The notes: generated from the sequence alone by a model not told the origin. Counted from the first letter of the stretch, positions 8,332 to 17,362 are shown. The stretch: DNA of 47,514 nt from Intrasporangium chromatireducens Q5-1 (GCF_000576575.1 NZ_AWQS01000010.1:1-47514); one strand, 5' to 3'. Translations and numbers: made by a program.

Positions 8332-9228
8332 TCATTCCTGCGTCAGCCGGCGCCCGATGCCGCGCAGGTGCTCGAGAACGGTTGTCACGACAGCGCGTTC
8401 GGCGCGGTCCGGTCTGGCGAGGGCAAGCACCGTCCGGCTCGACCGCACGTCGGTGATCGGCAGGGTGACCACGCCGTCGCGGGGACGAGTGGTGTAACGC
8501 GGCAGCAGAGCGAGCCCCTCGCCGACGGCGACGAGCGACTCGACGAGCCGGTTGTCCCTGACCCGGTGGCGCACGTCGAGGGCTCCGCCGGCGCGGTTCT
8601 CGATGGCGATGCGCAGGTCGTCGAACGGATAGCCAAGGGGCACGCCCACCCACGGCTGCCCGGCCAGGTCGGCGGCAGCCACGGACGAGCGCCCCGCCAG
8701 CGGATGGGTCGCCGGCACCGCGACGTCGAGCGGCTCCCGCGCCAGCGGAACGACGAGCAGGCGTTGGCCAGTCCGGGGTCGTCGGGCCATGCTGTGCCCG
8801 ATGACGATGTCGTAGTCGGCGGTCTGCGGGGCGAAGTCGGCCTCGGCGATGTCGAGGTCGTCGAGCTCGATCGTCACGCGGGTGCCCCGCAGTGCGCCGA
8901 GCAGCGGAGGCACGAGCACCTCCGCGGCACTGGGCAGTGAGGCGATCCGGACGACTCCGGTCGGCTCGCCGCGCAACTCGTCGAGGTCGCGCTGCACCTC
9001 GCCGAGGGCGGTGGCCACGGCCACGGCGCCATCGGCGAGGAGGCGTCCGGCCGCCGTGAGGCGCAGGCCGCGCCCGTCCGGCTCGACGAGCCGCATCCCG
9101 ACGTCGCGCTCAGCGGTGCGCAGCTGCTGCGAGACCGCGGAGGGCGTGCGATGGGTGGCCGCCGCGACGGCGGCCAGGCTGCCACGGTCGGCGAGCTCGC
9201 GGAGCAGCTCGAGGTGCCTGACCTCCAT
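8332..9228 (-). CDS. LysR-family transcriptional regulator
   Basis: 298 aa. N-terminal winged helix (MEVRHLELLRELADRGSL, then ATHRTPSAVSQQLRTAER) followed by a periplasmic-binding-protein-like effector domain from about residue 88 (VVRIASLPSAAEVLVPPLL). It is divergent from the EamA transporter gene, with 71 bases between them that include AT-rich sequence suited to a LysR site. The usual arrangement is that a LysR protein controls itself and the divergent gene, so control of the exporter is likely. Effector unknown. Confidence 0.93.
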   Translation of the reverse strand: MEVRHLELLRELADRGSLAAVAAATHRTPSAVSQQLRTAERDVGMRLVEPDGRGLRLTAAGRLLADGAVAVATALGEVQRDLDELRGEPTGVVRIASLPSAAEVLVPPLLGALRGTRVTIELDDLDIAEADFAPQTADYDIVIGHSMARRPRTGQRLLVVPLAREPLDVAVPATHPLAGRSSVAAADLAGQPWVGVPLGYPFDDLRIAIENRAGGALDVRHRVRDNRLVESLVAVGEGLALLPRYTTRPRDGVVTLPITDVRSSRTVLALARPDRAERAVVTTVLEHLRGIGRRLTQE

Positions 9229-9299
9229 GTAGGGAGCCTAAATGATCGCATAAGAACAATGAGATGGTCCTGAAGGGAGGATGAGGCGAGCATGGACCC

Positions 9300-10265
9300 A
9301 TGCCGTTCCGCCATCGCCTGCTCGCCGGCCTCGTTGCGGTCATGTGGGGCGTCAACTTCCTCGCGATCCACCTGTCGCTGGAGCAGTTCCCGCCGCTCTT
9401 CCTGGTCGCACTCCGCTTCGCGCTGCTGGCGGTCCCCACCGTCCTGTTCGTCCCGAGGCCGAACGTTCCGATCCGGTGGCTCGTCGGCTATGGTCTCGGC
9501 TTCGGAGTCATCCAGTTCACCTTCCTCTACACGGGGATGGCGGCCGGGATGCCGACGGGCCTCGCCTCACTGGTGCTGCAGGCCTCCGGCCCCTTCACCC
9601 TCGTCCTCGGGGCGTTGCTCCTGCGTGAACGGGTGCGGCTCGTCCAGTGGGCGGGCATCCTCCTCGCCATCCTCGGGATGGGCCTCGTGGGGCTCTCGCA
9701 GGCGGAGGCGGCCCAGTTCCTGCCCTTCGTCCTCGTCCTTGTCGGTGGCCTCGGTTGGGCGCTGGGCAACCTGTCGAGCCGGCTGGCCAAGCCGGCGAAG
9801 CCACTGCACCTCGCCATGTGGATGTCGGTCGTCGTGCCGGTGCCGATGCTGGCCCTCTCCCTCGTCGTCGAGGGACCGAGCGCCATCGGGCATTCGCTGG
9901 CGACTTCCTGGTCTCCCGCAGCGGCTCCGGCCTGGGCCGGACTCGTCTACACCGTGGTCATCGCCACCGTGGCGGGCTCGGGCGTGTGGACCTGGCTGCT
10001 CGCTCGGCACCCGGCCGGCGTCGTCGCGCCCTTCTCCATGCTCGTGCCCATCGTCGGAATCCTCACCGCGGCTGTCGTGCTCGGCGAGCGGCCCACCCTC
10101 CTCGAGTACGTCGGCGGCGCCATCGTGGTCACGGGAGTGATTGTCGGGTCACGCCTCGGACGCGACACCGCCGGGCCGGACCCACGCAGCGACCGGACCG
10201 CCGATGGTCCGCCGCGCGACGCCCTCGCGCCGCGCCGACTGCACCGGACCATGGGAGCCCGCTGA
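9300..10265 (+). CDS. EamA (DMT superfamily) transporter
   Basis: 321 aa with ten predicted membrane helices in two EamA repeats: the first begins LLAGLVAVMWGVNFLAI and ends ILLAILGMGLVGLS; the second begins LVLVGGLGWALGNL and ends GGAIVVTGVIVGSR. A hydrophilic, basic 35-residue tail follows. Family members export amino acids, nucleosides or other metabolites; the substrate cannot be read from sequence. The Shine-Dalgarno match (AGGCGAG) is weak. The TGA stop is the first three bases of motif copy 5. Confidence 0.9.
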   Translation: MPFRHRLLAGLVAVMWGVNFLAIHLSLEQFPPLFLVALRFALLAVPTVLFVPRPNVPIRWLVGYGLGFGVIQFTFLYTGMAAGMPTGLASLVLQASGPFTLVLGALLLRERVRLVQWAGILLAILGMGLVGLSQAEAAQFLPFVLVLVGGLGWALGNLSSRLAKPAKPLHLAMWMSVVVPVPMLALSLVVEGPSAIGHSLATSWSPAAAPAWAGLVYTVVIATVAGSGVWTWLLARHPAGVVAPFSMLVPIVGILTAAVVLGERPTLLEYVGGAIVVTGVIVGSRLGRDTAGPDPRSDRTADGPPRDALAPRRLHRTMGAR

Positions 10266-10274
10266 GCGGCATAC
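10263..10274 (-). repeat. TSAGCGGCATAC motif copy 5
   Basis: TGAGCGGCATAC; its first three bases are the stop codon of the EamA transporter gene. Confidence 0.85.
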
Positions 10275-10341
10275 CGACCGGGTTTGCAGGAGGGGGCGCG
10301 GTGGGTAGGAGCAAGCGGAACCCGACCACAGGAGGTGCGCC

Positions 10342-10587
10342 ATGGGAGCAGGCGTGACGCTTGCCGTGCTCGGCGCGATCCTCGCGTTCGCCGTGCGGGC
10401 CACCCCGCCCGGCCTCGACCTGCACGTCGTCGGGGTCATCTTCATGGTGGCCGGCGCGGCGCTCATCGTCCACGCGCGACGGGGGAGCCGACGCGAACGC
10501 GTCATCACGCGGGTCGAGCAGCCCTCGGACCCCAGCCTGGCGCCGCACACGATTCGCGAGACGATCCGCGACGTCGATCCGGAATGA
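10342..10587 (+). CDS. small DUF6458-like membrane protein
   Basis: 81 aa with a strong AGGAGG ribosome binding site 6 nt before the ATG. Two hydrophobic segments (VTLAVLGAILAFAV and VVGVIFMVAGAALIV) are joined by PPGLDLH, the layout of small actinobacterial DUF6458 proteins; a charged cytoplasmic tail follows. Function unknown. It precedes the histidine kinase by 60 bases, but the kinase seems to have its own promoter. Confidence 0.8.
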   Translation: MGAGVTLAVLGAILAFAVRATPPGLDLHVVGVIFMVAGAALIVHARRGSRRERVITRVEQPSDPSLAPHTIRETIRDVDPE

Positions 10588-10635
10588 CCTGGGGATCTCC
10601 GCCTGGGGACGGAGGCGCCGGCGCGAGCCGACGCC

Positions 10636-10641
10636 TACCCT
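10636..10641 (+). promoter_or_regulatory. leaderless -10 box of the histidine kinase gene
   Basis: TACCCT followed by 6 nt and the GTG start; no Shine-Dalgarno sequence. Confidence 0.5.
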
Positions 10642-10647
10642 GACGAC

Positions 10648-11976
10648 GTGTCCGACACCGATGGCCGGCGTGCCCGACTGAGACGGTTCTTCGCCGTCGA
10701 CGACCCCTGGGAGCGGACGCCGCCGACGGGCTACCTCCGGCGGGACGCCGCGCTCGCGGTGGCCATCTGGCTCGTCTGCGCGCTCGGGCTCGAGCTGGCC
10801 CGCAGCTGGGGTGCGCTCGACCACCGGGACCTGCACGTGCCGTGGTGGCAGGCCCAGGTCGCGTCCGCCACGGCGGCGCTGCCGCTCGTGCTGCGCCGAC
10901 GCAACCCGCTCGCCCTCGCGGTCTACCTGTCCGCTCACATGTTCGCGGTCGGCATGCTGGCGCCGCTGGTGATGATCCAGTTCTCGATGCAGATGCTCTA
11001 CTTCTTCGGGCTCTTCGGTGGCATGGCGTGGGCGCGCAGCCGCCAGGCAGCCGTGACGACGCTCGGCTTCATCGTCGTGTTCATGTTCGGCTGGCTGACG
11101 TGGCAGTTCGCCATCGGCGCCGGCGTCGAGGGCATGGACGTCGCCACGCGGCACGGGATCTTCCCCCCGGTCCTCGCGAACGTCGCCTACTCGATCCTGG
11201 TCAACATCTTCTACTTCGGCGCCGCGGTCCTCGGGGGCCAGCTGACGTGGCGCACCGCCCGTCAGCGGGCCAAGCTCGCGGACCAGGCGCGCACGCTCGC
11301 CGCTCAGTCCGAGCAGCTGCGCGAGCACGCCGTCACGGCGGAGCGGCTCCGCATCGCCCGGGAGCTGCACGACGTCGTGGCCCACCACGTCGCCGTCATG
11401 GGCATCCAGGCTGGCGCAGCCCGCAAGGTCCTGCGACGTGACCCCGACGCCGCCGCCGGAGCGCTCCACCAGGTCGAGCAGTCCTCCCGGGAGGCCGTCG
11501 GTGAGATGCGCTCGCTCCTCGGCACCCTGCGGGGCCGCGGTGAGAGCGCGTCGCGGGGCCCCGAGCCCGGGCTGGCCGACCTGCCGGCGCTCCTCGACGA
11601 CGTGCGCTCGAGCGGGCTCGCCGTCTCGTATGCCGCTCACGACGACCTCGGCGTGGGCGCGGACGGTATCCCTCCCGCTGTCGCACTCAGCCTCTACCGG
11701 ACCGTGCAGGAGGCGCTCGCGAACGTTCGGCGTCACTCGACGGCGCGGAGCGCCAGCGTCGTCGTCCGGCTCGGACACGCCGCCAAGGGGGACTATGCCG
11801 AGGTCGAGGTGCTCGACGACGGCCGTCCCCGGACCGGGACGGCGGGGTCGGGGCTCGGGCTGCTCGGGATGCGCGAGCGCGTGACCCTCCACGGCGGCGA
11901 GGTGGAGGTCGGACCACGCGCCCTCGGCGGCTACCGCGTGCGGGTGCGGCTGCCGCTCCAGGGAGTCCACGCATGA
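10648..11976 (+). CDS. two-component sensor histidine kinase (HisKA_3 type)
   Basis: 442 aa. An N-terminal membrane part (about residues 32-200, five to six helices) is followed by a coiled linker and the HisKA_3 dimerisation region with RELHDVVAHHVAVM, phosphoacceptor His about 241. The C-terminal HATPase_c domain shows LGLLGMRERV and the glycine-rich GSGLG. This is the NarL/DesK-like class that pairs with LuxR-type regulators, and the partner gene overlaps its stop by 4 nt. The stimulus is unknown; the membrane part has no extracellular domain of note. Motif copy 6 lies in the linker before the ATPase domain. Confidence 0.95.
   Translation: MSDTDGRRARLRRFFAVDDPWERTPPTGYLRRDAALAVAIWLVCALGLELARSWGALDHRDLHVPWWQAQVASATAALPLVLRRRNPLALAVYLSAHMFAVGMLAPLVMIQFSMQMLYFFGLFGGMAWARSRQAAVTTLGFIVVFMFGWLTWQFAIGAGVEGMDVATRHGIFPPVLANVAYSILVNIFYFGAAVLGGQLTWRTARQRAKLADQARTLAAQSEQLREHAVTAERLRIARELHDVVAHHVAVMGIQAGAARKVLRRDPDAAAGALHQVEQSSREAVGEMRSLLGTLRGRGESASRGPEPGLADLPALLDDVRSSGLAVSYAAHDDLGVGADGIPPAVALSLYRTVQEALANVRRHSTARSASVVVRLGHAAKGDYAEVEVLDDGRPRTGTAGSGLGLLGMRERVTLHGGEVEVGPRALGGYRVRVRLPLQGVHA
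11628..11639 (+). repeat. TSAGCGGCATAC motif copy 6
   Basis: GTATGCCGCTCA inside the histidine kinase gene, read in frame as Tyr-Ala-Ala-His. Confidence 0.85.
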
Positions 11977-12710
11977 GTGACGGCTGTCTGCGGGTCGTCG
12001 TCGTCGATGACCAGCGCCTGGTCCGAAGCGGCTTCGCCATGATGCTCGGTGCCGAGGACGACATCGTCGTCGCAGGTGAGGCCGCGAACGGCGCGGAGGC
12101 CATCGACCTCGTCCGTCGCGAACGACCGGACGTCGTCCTCATGGACGTCCAGATGCCCGTCCTCGACGGCATCGCAGCGACAGCGACCATCGTCGGTGAG
12201 GACCTGGCCAAGGTCATCATCCTCACGACGTTCGACCGGGACGACTACCTCTTCGATGCCCTGCGCAACGGTGCGAGTGGGTTCCTCCTCAAGAACACCG
12301 ACCCCGACGACCTGGCGGAGGCGGTCCGGGCCGTCGGCCACGGGCACGCCCTCCTCGCACCCGAGGTGACCCGACGGGTCATCGAGGCGATGACCCGCGA
12401 ATCGCCCCGGCAGCCGGAGCAGCCGGGACGGGACAGCTCGGCGCCGAGGTCGGCTCCCGGCGCACCGGCGGCGCCAGCGGATCCCCTGGCGGCCGACCCC
12501 CGGCTGCGGCACCTGACCGCGCGCGAGCTCGAGGTGCTGGGACTGGTCGGGCGCGGCCTGTCCAACGCCGAGATCGCCGCCACGCTCTTCGTGGGTGAGG
12601 CGACGGTGAAGACCCACGTGTCGTCCTGCCTGGCCAAGCTGCACCTGCGCGACCGGGTCCAGGCCGTCGTGCTCGCCTACGAGACCGGCCTCGTCGTCCG
12701 CGGAGGCTGA
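11973..12710 (+). CDS. NarL/LuxR-type response regulator
   Basis: 245 aa. Receiver domain with VVVDDQ, phosphoacceptor Asp about 58 in VVLMDVQMPVLDG, Thr in ILTTFD and Lys in FLLKNT. A Pro/Ala-rich linker (about residues 140-175) leads to a LuxR helix-turn-helix: LTARELEVLGLVGRGLSNAEIA and VKTHVSSCLAKL. Partner of the preceding kinase. The ABC exporter that follows 155 bases on is a plausible target, since kinase-regulator pairs of this class often adjoin the ABC-2 system they control (inference). Confidence 0.96.
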   Translation: MSDGCLRVVVVDDQRLVRSGFAMMLGAEDDIVVAGEAANGAEAIDLVRRERPDVVLMDVQMPVLDGIAATATIVGEDLAKVIILTTFDRDDYLFDALRNGASGFLLKNTDPDDLAEAVRAVGHGHALLAPEVTRRVIEAMTRESPRQPEQPGRDSSAPRSAPGAPAAPADPLAADPRLRHLTARELEVLGLVGRGLSNAEIAATLFVGEATVKTHVSSCLAKLHLRDRVQAVVLAYETGLVVRGG

Positions 12711-12735
12711 TCCGGGTCGCTCCCGAGCTGAGTCG

Positions 12736-12757
12736 GCCTCCCCCTCGAGGTGGAGGC
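12736..12757. terminator. hairpin after the response regulator gene
   Basis: GCCTCCCCCTCGAGGTGGAGGC is a 22-nt palindrome with one mismatched pair, starting 25 nt after the stop codon. No T-run follows, as is usual in high-GC actinobacteria. Confidence 0.5.
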
Positions 12758-12807
12758 GACACCGCGGAGCCGGCCGAAGATCCACCCCGCGGGGGATCCG
12801 GGGGAGG

Positions 12808-12819
12808 TGAGCGGCATAC
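12808..12819 (-). repeat. TSAGCGGCATAC motif copy 7
   Basis: TGAGCGGCATAC, intergenic, about 45 bases before the ABC ATPase start. Confidence 0.85.
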
Positions 12820-12864
12820 GACACTGGCCCTGACCCACCCACCACGTGACGAGAAGGACACCCC

Positions 12865-13746
12865 GTGCTCGAGGTGAAGAACCTGACCCGCCGCTTCGGC
12901 GAGCACATCGCCGTCGACGACGTGAGCTTCGACGTCGCCGACGGGCGACTGACCGGCTTCGTCGGCGGCAACGGCGCCGGCAAGACGACGACGATGCGGA
13001 TGATCATGGGCGTCCTCGCGATCCACGGCGGCGAGGTCCGCTGGGACGGACGCCCCATCACCACGGCCGACCGGCAGTCGTTCGGCTACATGCCCGAGGA
13101 GCGAGGGCTGTACCCGAAGCAGCCCGTCCTCGACCAGCTCGTGTACCTGGGCCGGCTGCACGGGCAGTCGGCCCCGGCAGCCCGGGCCGCCGCCACCGAG
13201 CTGCTCGAGCGCTTCGGGCTCGCGGACCGCGCGAAGGACAAGGTCGAGTCGCTCTCGCTCGGCAACCAGCAACGGGTGCAGATTGCGGCGGCCGTGATCG
13301 CCGACCCGGTGGCCCTCGTGCTCGACGAGCCCTTCTCCGGCCTCGACCCGCTGGCGGTCGACTCGATGGCGGACCTGCTGCGCGAGTACGCCCGCCGCGG
13401 GGTCCCGGTGCTCTTCTCCTCCCACCAGCTCGACCTCGTCGAGCGGCTCTGCGACGCGCTGGTCATCCTCTCCGGGGGTCACGTCGTCGCGAGCGGCACG
13501 GCCGACGAGCTGCGCCGCTCCGGTCGTGTCCGCCACCGGCTCGTCGCCGGGGACGACGTCGGCTGGGTGCGCGACGTCCCGGGCCTGACCGTCGTCGACG
13601 TCGACGGGCCCACCGCCCTGGTCGAGCTGCACGACGAGGCCACGGGCACCCGCCTGCTGACCGAGGCGCTCCGCCGGGGCAGCGTCCGGGAGTTTGCCGA
13701 GGTCGTCCCGACCGTCTCCGAGATCTACCGCGAGGTGACCGCATGA
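12865..13746 (+). CDS. ABC exporter ATP-binding protein
   Basis: 293 aa, GTG start with GAGAAGGA upstream. Walker A GGNGAGKTT, signature LSLGNQQRVQIAAA (a variant of LSGGQ), Walker B ALVLDEPFSGLDP, then the switch histidine in SSHQLDLVERL. The region after about residue 215 is the C-terminal extension of NatA/DRA-type ATPases. It overlaps its membrane partner by 4 nt. Such pairs export sodium, antibiotics or peptides; the substrate is not deducible. Confidence 0.95.
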   Translation: MLEVKNLTRRFGEHIAVDDVSFDVADGRLTGFVGGNGAGKTTTMRMIMGVLAIHGGEVRWDGRPITTADRQSFGYMPEERGLYPKQPVLDQLVYLGRLHGQSAPAARAAATELLERFGLADRAKDKVESLSLGNQQRVQIAAAVIADPVALVLDEPFSGLDPLAVDSMADLLREYARRGVPVLFSSHQLDLVERLCDALVILSGGHVVASGTADELRRSGRVRHRLVAGDDVGWVRDVPGLTVVDVDGPTALVELHDEATGTRLLTEALRRGSVREFAEVVPTVSEIYREVTA

Positions 13747-14984
13747 CCCTCATGACAGACCGGCGCACCACCGCCGCTCGTCCCGACCCGTCCACCGACC
13801 GGCCGGCCGTCGTCGAGCGTCCGTGGCAGGTCGTCGCGGCCCGGGAGATCGCGGTGAAGCTGCGCGACAAGAACTTCCTCATCTCGACGTTCTTCACGCT
13901 CGTCCTCATCGCCGGGTCCTTCGGGTTCCAGGCCTTCCTCGCCAACCGTCCGCACGAGGCCACCATCGCGGTGACGAGCCCGGCGGCGGCCGCCGTGGTC
14001 GACCAGGCCGAGCAGGCCGGCGTCGCCGCCGAGGTGAAGCTCGAGTGGAGCGTGAAGCAGGTACCCGATGCCAAGGCTGCCGAGGCGCTCGTGCGCGCCG
14101 GCGATGCAGACGTCGCCCTGCTGCCCGGTGCGAACGGGGCCCAGTGGCGGCTCGTCGGCGAGCGGGAGAGGGATGACACCGTCTCGACGTGGGTCGAGAA
14201 GGTCGTCGGGGAGCAGGTCCTGGCCGAGCACGCCACCGCCCTCGGCACGTCGGTCGAGCAGCTCCGCGCGGGGTCGACCGTCAGCTATGACCTGCTCGAC
14301 CAGGACGCCCGCGACCCCGGCTTCGTCCGGGTCGTCGGCTTCGCGTTCGCGTTCCTCTTCTACCTGGCGGCGTTGATCTTCGGGATGCAGATCGCGCAGA
14401 GCGTTGTCGAGGAGAAGCAGTCGCGGATCGTCGAGATCCTCGCCGCCGCCATCCCGATCCGGCAGCTGTTGGTGGGCAAGATCGTCGGCAACGTCGTCAT
14501 GGCGGTCAGCCAGCTCGTCCTCTTCGTCGGCGTGGGTCTGGTAGGACTCTCGTTCAGCCCGTGGGCGGCGCTCCTTCCGGCGCTCGCCGGTGCCGCAGGC
14601 TGGTTCCTCGTCTTCTTCCTCGTCGGGTTCGTCGTCCTCGCCGCCATGTGGGCGGTGGCCGGCTCGCTCGCGACCCGCAACGAGGACCTCCAGTCGACCT
14701 CGACCCCGGTGACGACGCTGACGATGGTGATCCTCTTCGGTGGCATCTTCCTGACCGGGACGGGCCAGCTGATCGCCTCGTACGTGCCGCTGATGTCCGT
14801 CGTCGCGATGCCGATCCGGCTCGCCTCGGGAACTGCCGCGTGGTGGGAGCCGCTCGTGTCGATCGGGGTCACGCTCATCCTCGCGGTCGTCCTCGTCCGT
14901 CTCGCGGCGCGGATCTACAGCAGGTCGGTCATGCAGACGGGCACGCGCCTGACCGTGCGCCAGGCGATGAAGCTGCAGGGCTGA
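13743..14984 (+). CDS. ABC-2 type exporter permease (NatB-like)
   Basis: 413 aa. The N-terminal cytoplasmic stretch has the typical REIAVKLRDKNFLIST, one membrane helix, a large extracytoplasmic domain (about residues 65-200), then five helices including FAFLFYLAALIFGMQIAQSV, the EEKQSRIVEILAAA element, and LTMVILFGGIFLTGTGQL. This matches the ABC-2/NatB family in layout and length. Translationally coupled to the ATPase by an ATGA overlap. Confidence 0.93.
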   Translation: MTLMTDRRTTAARPDPSTDRPAVVERPWQVVAAREIAVKLRDKNFLISTFFTLVLIAGSFGFQAFLANRPHEATIAVTSPAAAAVVDQAEQAGVAAEVKLEWSVKQVPDAKAAEALVRAGDADVALLPGANGAQWRLVGERERDDTVSTWVEKVVGEQVLAEHATALGTSVEQLRAGSTVSYDLLDQDARDPGFVRVVGFAFAFLFYLAALIFGMQIAQSVVEEKQSRIVEILAAAIPIRQLLVGKIVGNVVMAVSQLVLFVGVGLVGLSFSPWAALLPALAGAAGWFLVFFLVGFVVLAAMWAVAGSLATRNEDLQSTSTPVTTLTMVILFGGIFLTGTGQLIASYVPLMSVVAMPIRLASGTAAWWEPLVSIGVTLILAVVLVRLAARIYSRSVMQTGTRLTVRQAMKLQG

Positions 14985-14988
14985 GGAA

Positions 14989-15009
14989 CGCCGGGAGGCC
15001 GGTCCGGCG
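14989..15009. terminator. short hairpin after the permease gene
   Basis: CGCCGG (14989-14994) and CCGGCG (15004-15009) with a 9-nt loop, 5 nt past the stop codon. Weak candidate. Confidence 0.25.
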
Positions 15010-15024
15010 GTCACCACCCGCAGG

Positions 15025-15030
15025 TACCGT
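15025..15030 (+). promoter_or_regulatory. leaderless -10 box of the HAD gene
   Basis: TACCGT, 7 nt before the ATG. The spacer includes GTATGCCGC (15029-15037), a truncated copy of the recurrent motif. Confidence 0.5.
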
Positions 15031-15037
15031 ATGCCGC

Positions 15038-15895
15038 ATGACGAAGCGGATGCTGTGCCTCGACCTCGACGGCACCACCCTGCTCCACACGGGCGAGCTC
15101 ACCGAGCGGGTCCGGGCCGCCGTGGCGGCGCTGCCCGACGAGGTGGAGGTCGTCATCGCGACCGGCCGCTCGATCATCGCGACGACGCCGGTGATCGAAC
15201 AGCTGGGCCTGCGGCACGGCTTCGCCGTCTGCTCGAACGGCGCCGTCACGATCCAGGTCAACCCCGATCCGCCGGGCGGCTACTCGATCGCCGAGACGGT
15301 GACCTTCGACCCCCGGCCCGTCCTCGAGCAGCTGCGTGACGCACTGCCCGACGCCCGGATCGCCGTCGAGGAGCTGGGGGTCGGCTTCAAGGTGTCCCAG
15401 CCGTTCCCCGACGGCGAGCTGATGGGCGTGACCAGGGAAGTGCCTTGGGAGGAGCTCGTCCGTGACCCGGTCACGCGTGTCACGCTCCGGCAGCCGGAGT
15501 CGACGCCGGAGGAGTTCATGGAGATGGTGGAGCGGGCAGGTCTGCACGGCGTCTCCTACGCCGTCGGCTGGTCGGCCTGGCTCGACATCAACCCGGAGGG
15601 CGTCTCCAAGGCGTCGGCCCTCGAGCTGGTGCGGCGGCGCATCGGTGTCGAGCCGCAGCACACGATCGCGTGCGGGGACCAGCGCAACGACCTCGAGATG
15701 CTCTACTGGGCCGCGTGGGGCGTCGCCATGGGCAACGCGCCCGAGGAGGTCAAGGCCGTCGCGGACGAGGTGGCCGACGACGTCAACGACGACGGGCTGG
15801 TGCCCATCCTCGAGGCCCTCGGCGAGGCGGTGCGCGCAGGCAAGCCGTTCCGGGACGGGGTCCAGTCACAGGCCAGCCACCGCTACTCCGCTTGA
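15038..15895 (+). CDS. HAD-family (Cof-like, HAD-IIB) sugar-phosphatase-type hydrolase
   Basis: 285 aa. Motif I DLDGTT holds the nucleophile Asp and the acid/base Asp; motif II is the T of VIATGRS; motif III Lys is in EGVSKASAL; motif IV is CGDQRNDLEML. The alpha/beta cap between about residues 85 and 195 places it in the IIB group. These enzymes dephosphorylate sugar phosphates, nucleotides or pyridoxal phosphate; the specific substrate is unknown. The ATG is set by the leaderless promoter box and by the motif I position. Confidence 0.92.
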   Translation: MTKRMLCLDLDGTTLLHTGELTERVRAAVAALPDEVEVVIATGRSIIATTPVIEQLGLRHGFAVCSNGAVTIQVNPDPPGGYSIAETVTFDPRPVLEQLRDALPDARIAVEELGVGFKVSQPFPDGELMGVTREVPWEELVRDPVTRVTLRQPESTPEEFMEMVERAGLHGVSYAVGWSAWLDINPEGVSKASALELVRRRIGVEPQHTIACGDQRNDLEMLYWAAWGVAMGNAPEEVKAVADEVADDVNDDGLVPILEALGEAVRAGKPFRDGVQSQASHRYSA

Positions 15896-15907
15896 CCGTG
15901 ACTACAT

Positions 15908-16882
15908 ATGCCGATCGTCTACATCCACGGGGTGGCGGTTCGGGACGAGGACGAGGCGCTCGCCCGGGCGACGCGACGCTTCCGTGAGGTGCCGTGGCCG
16001 ACGATCGAGGCCCACCTGCGCGAGCACGTCGCCCCGGTCGTCTCCGACGACCCCACCGGCGTGCCGATCATGCGGATCTACTGGGGTGACCTCGGCGCCG
16101 AGTTCGCATGGGGCGGCCGGTCCCTCGTCTCACGCCCGCTCGACGAGGAGCTGACCCTCGCGGACGAGGCGGCCGGGACGGGGCGCCCGGGACCGGCGGA
16201 GGTGCTGCGCGAGCGGGGCCGGCGCACGCTGCGTGAGACCGTGACGGCGATCCGCCGACCCGTCGAGGACTTTCTGCCGACCTTCATCGGTGACGTCATG
16301 GTCTACATCGCGGGCCGGGGCACGGCGACGGCGCCCGGCCCCATCCCGCAGCGCATCCTCGTCGGCCTCGAGACGGCTGCCTTCGCCGCCGAGTCACGGG
16401 ACGAGCCGCTCGTCGTCGTCACGCACAGCATGGGTGGCCAGATCCTCTACGACGCCCTCACCCACTTCATCCCGAGGACACCGCAGCTGCGTCACATCCG
16501 CGTCGACTTCTGGTGCGCCCTCGGCTCCCAGGTCGGCTTCTTCGAGGAGCTCAAGCTCTTCCTCGAGAGCGACCCGCGCTACAGCGCCGAGTCCGGCCGG
16601 CTCACTCCGCCACCGCCTGCCGAACACCTCGGCGGCTGGTGGAACGTGTGGGACCACGCCGACCTCGTCAGCTTCCGCGCCGAGGGCATCTTCGAGGGCG
16701 TCGACGACACGGCGTTCTTCGCCGCCGGGACGCTCGCCACGGACCACAACCGCTACCTCGACCACGCCGCGGTCTATCGGACCCTCGCGACGAGAGTGGC
16801 CGCCAGTCTGGCCGCTGATCCTCGGCGCAAAGTCTCGCCACCCGGTGTCGAAACGCGGCAGGCTCGTTCGACGCAGGAGTGA
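15908..16882 (+). CDS. alpha/beta-hydrolase-fold protein
   Basis: 324 aa. An early IVYIHGV matches the oxyanion loop of alpha/beta hydrolases and VVVTHSMGGQ is a nucleophile elbow (GXSXG variant HSMGG); the Asp and His partners are probably in the C-terminal half (WDHADLVSF region). No signal peptide, so probably cytoplasmic. The closest class seems to be lipase-like serine hydrolases of unknown substrate. There is no clear ribosome binding site in the 12-nt gap to the HAD gene. The 3' end contains the ECF42-type promoter of the next operon. Confidence 0.75.
   Translation: MPIVYIHGVAVRDEDEALARATRRFREVPWPTIEAHLREHVAPVVSDDPTGVPIMRIYWGDLGAEFAWGGRSLVSRPLDEELTLADEAAGTGRPGPAEVLRERGRRTLRETVTAIRRPVEDFLPTFIGDVMVYIAGRGTATAPGPIPQRILVGLETAAFAAESRDEPLVVVTHSMGGQILYDALTHFIPRTPQLRHIRVDFWCALGSQVGFFEELKLFLESDPRYSAESGRLTPPPPAEHLGGWWNVWDHADLVSFRAEGIFEGVDDTAFFAAGTLATDHNRYLDHAAVYRTLATRVAASLAADPRRKVSPPGVETRQARSTQE
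16847..16873 (+). promoter_or_regulatory. candidate ECF42-type promoter
   Basis: TGTCGA (16847-16852), 17-nt spacer, CGAC (16870-16873). ECF42 sigma factors are reported to use TGTCGA at -35 and CGAC or CGTC at -10. It would start transcription near 16880, about 45 nt before the YCII gene, and overlaps the end of the preceding gene. Confidence 0.65.
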
Positions 16883-16924
16883 GGCGCCGCCCGGCGCCGC
16901 TCACCACGAGACCAGGAGACCGCA

Positions 16925-17362
16925 ATGCGCTTCATGATCATCGTCCCCGGCAACGCCGAGACCGAGGCGGGCGCCATGCCGAGCGAGCAGCAGCTCGCCG
17001 ACATGACGGCCTACAACGAGGAGCTGCTCGCCGCAGGCGTGCTCGTGACCGGCGAGGGGCTGCACCCGACGAGCCGGGGCGCCCGGCTGCACTACACGCA
17101 CGACGGCTCGGTCACCGTCACGGACGGCCCGTTCGCCGAGGCGAAGGAGATCGTCGCCGGCTTCACGATCATCGACGTCAGCTCGAAGGAGGAGGCCATC
17201 GAGTGGCTCAAGAAGTGGCCCCGCTCGACCGCGGACGACTTCACGCTCGAGCTGCGGCAGCTCTTCGACGCCGCCGACTTCGGGGAGGCCCTCACGCCGG
17301 AGCTGCAGGAGCGCGAGGCGCGCATGCGTGAGCAGGCCGCCCGCGCCGCGGCGCAGGGCTGA
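16925..17362 (+). CDS. YCII-related (DGPF) protein
   Basis: 145 aa, good AGGAG ribosome binding site. The YCII-like fold is indicated by MRFMIIVPGN, then GEGLHPTSRGARL and the hallmark TDGPFAEAKEIVAGF. Genes of this family, known as DGPF proteins, are regularly linked to ECF42 sigma factors, as here with an 11-nt gap. Biochemical role unknown; a sensory or enzymatic partner of the sigma factor has been suggested for the family. C-terminal 30 residues are charged and Ala-rich. Confidence 0.93.
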   Translation: MRFMIIVPGNAETEAGAMPSEQQLADMTAYNEELLAAGVLVTGEGLHPTSRGARLHYTHDGSVTVTDGPFAEAKEIVAGFTIIDVSSKEEAIEWLKKWPRSTADDFTLELRQLFDAADFGEALTPELQEREARMREQAARAAAQG